From: an uncultured Pseudomonadales bacterium
GTDB taxonomy: Bacteria; Pseudomonadota; Gammaproteobacteria; Pseudomonadales; Balneatricaceae
Assembly: GCA_937773555.1 (NCBI GenBank)
Contig: CALJVT010000002.1
Location: 432,501-496,500, forward strand
Length of the DNA stretch: 64,000 nt
Direction: 5' to 3'
The notes under the pieces are model-generated. The model saw only the letters and a list, made by a program, of their open reading frames with translations, was not told the DNA's origin and ran no database searches. Shown one piece after another: positions 62,125-64,000 of this stretch; the stretch's first letter is position 1, and every line of letters starts with the position of its first letter. Made by a program: the position numbers and the translations under genes.

Positions 62125-62934
62125 ATGGAACAAGTTGGACAACGAAAAATAGACGGGCTGTGGCTAACAGTGGTTGGCATCGCGGTGCTTTTCTTTCTGA
62201 TTCTACCCACACTTATTGTGATCCCAATGTCGTTTTCGGGGGCCTCATTTTTGGAGTTCCCGCCAACGTCATTCTCGTTTCGCTGGTATGCAGCCTATTT
62301 CACATCTCCAGAATGGATGAGCGCTACTAAAACGTCACTCATTGCGGCAGTGATGACCACGGCGATTGCGACACCTTTAGGCTCACTTTGTGCTTATGGC
62401 CTACATTGTTCTGCCCCCCGGATCCGTAATATTGCACAGATCTTTGTAATTATGCCCATTGTTGTACCGGTGATCCTGATTGCTGTAGGTGTATTTAGCC
62501 TTTATGCCAAGCTGGGACTCAATTATACGCTTACCGGAATTGTGATCGCCCATACGGCGCTGGCGCTGCCTTTTGTGATTGTGACCGTGATGTCGGGCTT
62601 ACAGAACTATGATTTTGATCAGGAACTGGCGGCACGCAGCCTGGGCGCTTCCCGAGCATACGCCTTGTGGACAATCACCGTACCACAGGTCAAATTTTCG
62701 ATTCAGACAGGGGCCTTTTTGGCCTTCATCACCTCACTGGACGAGGTTGTGATTTCGATGCTGGTGTCGGGTGGGGACAACGCTACGATTACCCGCCGCA
62801 TGTTTAACTCATTGCGTGATCAGCTTGATCCAACAATTGCTGCAATATCAACTTGCCTAATTTTTGTGTCTATCAGCGCTTTAGTTATTATTTCTATTTT
62901 TAATAGAAATCAAAAAAATAAGGATCAATTATGA
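62125..62934 (+). CDS. PotC-like ABC permease
   Basis: 269 residues from the ATG at 62125 with GAGGAA upstream; a longer frame from 62080 lies in potB. Six helices; EAA loop DQELAARSLGASRAYALWTI and SLDEVVISMLVSGG typical of PotC. The last 20 residues are AT-rich again, so the base-composition change ends here. Confidence 0.93.
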   Translation: MEQVGQRKIDGLWLTVVGIAVLFFLILPTLIVIPMSFSGASFLEFPPTSFSFRWYAAYFTSPEWMSATKTSLIAAVMTTAIATPLGSLCAYGLHCSAPRIRNIAQIFVIMPIVVPVILIAVGVFSLYAKLGLNYTLTGIVIAHTALALPFVIVTVMSGLQNYDFDQELAARSLGASRAYALWTITVPQVKFSIQTGAFLAFITSLDEVVISMLVSGGDNATITRRMFNSLRDQLDPTIAAISTCLIFVSISALVIISIFNRNQKNKDQL

Positions 62935-62992
62935 TTACCCAAAGGTTATCAAGAATATTTTTTCCAGCTATTCACTATTGGGTTGAAATTTA

Positions 62993-63958
62993 ATGACTAA
63001 GCTTATGAGTGAATCTACAACCGCTAGCACCACATATGCTGGATTCTCTGAAACCAATATAGAAGAAGTTTCTCAAGGAAGTATTGTTGTTTTTGGTGTA
63101 CCTGCTGATTCCACTTTACCTCGACGAAGTGGCTGTTCAAATGGACCTAAGGCTCTGCGACGCGCAACAATGGGCGCTTTGGCTTGTTATTTTAACTCGC
63201 CATCCAAAACAGTTGTCTCACTTGATTCAGGAAAGGCTACCCGCTTTAGAAGTGAAGTTATTGGCATTGATTTAGGCGACCTTGCCGACTGTACTGAAGT
63301 CACAATAGACACTTTAAAACAAGTTGAACAGGTCACTGCGGGGGTGCATGAGCAGGGTGGATTGCCAGTTCTTTTGGGAGGGGACGGACGAATTCTAGAG
63401 GGATTGATTGCTGGACTGCAAAGCTCCACTAGTGAATTTGGACTGCTCGTTATATCAAACCGATTGGATATACCAAGAGTCAATGGTTTGGCCTCTAAAG
63501 CGCTGTCATCACTTATGACGGTTAGGACTAACCCTGAAAATTATCCGCTGCTTGTTATCGGTGCTAATGGCATTCAGCCGTATGAAAACTGGAAAGGAAT
63601 AGAAGACATTCAGGGCAATGTAATTTCTGCTGAAATCATTCATGAACAAGGTGTAGAGGTTGCTGTTAATGCGATCCAACAATTTGGCCTCCAAAACAAA
63701 CAAATCTTATGCGTCATAGATGCTGGAGTTTTGGATACTGGCTATGCAGCCGGGACGCCAGGGCTTAATGTAGGTGGCTTAACGCCATTGCAACTTACAG
63801 ATATTCTTTCTAAAGCTAATGTAGCATCACAGTTATTAGGTATTGGTGTAACCAATGTGGCCCCTTTACTTGATGCTCGAGGTCATTCGCAATATGCCAC
63901 TGCGCAGGCGCTTCTAGCAGTACTGGGTGAACGGCTGTTTGAGGAAATGTCCTTATGA
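62993..63958 (+). CDS. ureohydrolase-family protein with degenerate metal site
   Basis: 321 residues in the arginase/agmatinase fold: FGVPADSTLPRRSGCSNGPKALR, GGLPVLLGGDGRILEGL, VAPLLDARGHSQYATAQ. In active members the manganese ligands are GGDH, DAHxD and SxDxDxxDP. Here these read GGDG (132), SNRLD (155-159) and VIDAGVLDTG (D243), so several ligands are lost. It is probably catalytically impaired or regulatory, perhaps a partner of the next protein, whose ATG overlaps its stop by 4 bases. It follows the importer operon by 58 bases. Confidence 0.82.
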   Translation: MTKLMSESTTASTTYAGFSETNIEEVSQGSIVVFGVPADSTLPRRSGCSNGPKALRRATMGALACYFNSPSKTVVSLDSGKATRFRSEVIGIDLGDLADCTEVTIDTLKQVEQVTAGVHEQGGLPVLLGGDGRILEGLIAGLQSSTSEFGLLVISNRLDIPRVNGLASKALSSLMTVRTNPENYPLLVIGANGIQPYENWKGIEDIQGNVISAEIIHEQGVEVAVNAIQQFGLQNKQILCVIDAGVLDTGYAAGTPGLNVGGLTPLQLTDILSKANVASQLLGIGVTNVAPLLDARGHSQYATAQALLAVLGERLFEEMSL

Positions 63959-64000
63959 GTTCTGTAGATTTGCCGGTTTCAATGCTGTCAGTGCCCTCTT
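63955..64000 (+). CDS. start of a further gene, cut by the window
   Basis: Begins at the ATGA overlap with the ureohydrolase-type gene: MSSVDLPVSMLSVPS. Only 15 residues are visible. The hydrophobic strand ending VPS recalls the start of ureohydrolase domains, so an active partner is possible but unproven. Confidence 0.6.
   Translation, partial: MSSVDLPVSMLSVPS

Noticed and set aside
62931-62993. 20-codon frame after the second Pot permease (ATGA overlap)
   Set aside because: Too short, with no conserved feature; probably the remains of the spacer before the ureohydrolase-type gene.

Overview
The window looks like a chromosome segment from a proteorhodopsin-bearing marine gammaproteobacterium. 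Reasons: nuoC and nuoD are fused as in gammaproteobacteria; a green-tuned proteton-pumping rhodopsin sits beside a complete retinal pathway (crtE-crtI-crtB-crtY-blh); there is a nickel superoxide dismutase with its protease; and transport is mostly by TRAP and ABC importers with solute-binding proteins. The DNA is fairly AT-rich with short intergenic gaps. SAR92/OM60/Litoricola-like lineages are plausible, but no rRNA or tRNA gene is present to settle this.

Layout. 1-3.4 kb: start of the nuo operon on the minus strand (nuoA, nuoB, nuoCD, 5' part of nuoE). 3.7-12.6 kb: single genes for stress and amino-acid metabolism (CBS protein, peroxiredoxin with divergent AraC regulator, secreted rhodanese, Sel1 protein, DadA-like oxidase, MlrC-like M81 peptidase), a three-gene operon of tiny membrane proteins and a nitronate monooxygenase. 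12.8-18.9 kb: minus-strand retinal operon and proteorhodopsin, separated by a strong terminator. 19.2-23.4 kb: lipoprotein metallo-beta-lactamase, an exonuclease/GIY-YIG fusion and a DASH-type cryptochrome. 23.9-26.5 kb: a MipA/OmpV porin-like gene, then a gene-poor stretch with decayed fragments. 26.5-29.2 kb: NiSOD operon (with a small unlisted membrane gene) and a Fur-controlled heme locus with hugZ.

29.2-31.2 kb: small membrane and PepSY genes. 31.6-45.2 kb: azurin, a YeiH-type exporter, then a LysR-controlled TAXI-TRAP catabolic cluster (uptake, D-amino-acid oxidation, racemase, D-cysteine desulfhydrase/cysteate-lyase-type PLP enzyme, 2-oxoglutarate oxygenase, flavoprotein, desaturase). 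45.2-48.2 kb: BI-1 protein and small genes between repeats. 48.4-57.0 kb: AcoR-like regulator divergent from a zinc alcohol dehydrogenase and a five-gene ABC importer resembling the glycerol system GlpSTPQV. 58.0-64 kb: IclR regulator divergent from a PotDABC-like importer and a ureohydrolase-family gene that has lost several metal ligands.

Three related repeats (about 31.3, 47.0 and 48.1 kb, perhaps a fourth at 57.35 kb) carry what looks like the 3' end of a tmRNA or tRNA plus its terminator. They are candidate old integration sites and suggest the right half of the window was assembled by successive insertions. No CRISPR array, intact insertion sequence, rRNA, tRNA or tmRNA gene was found.
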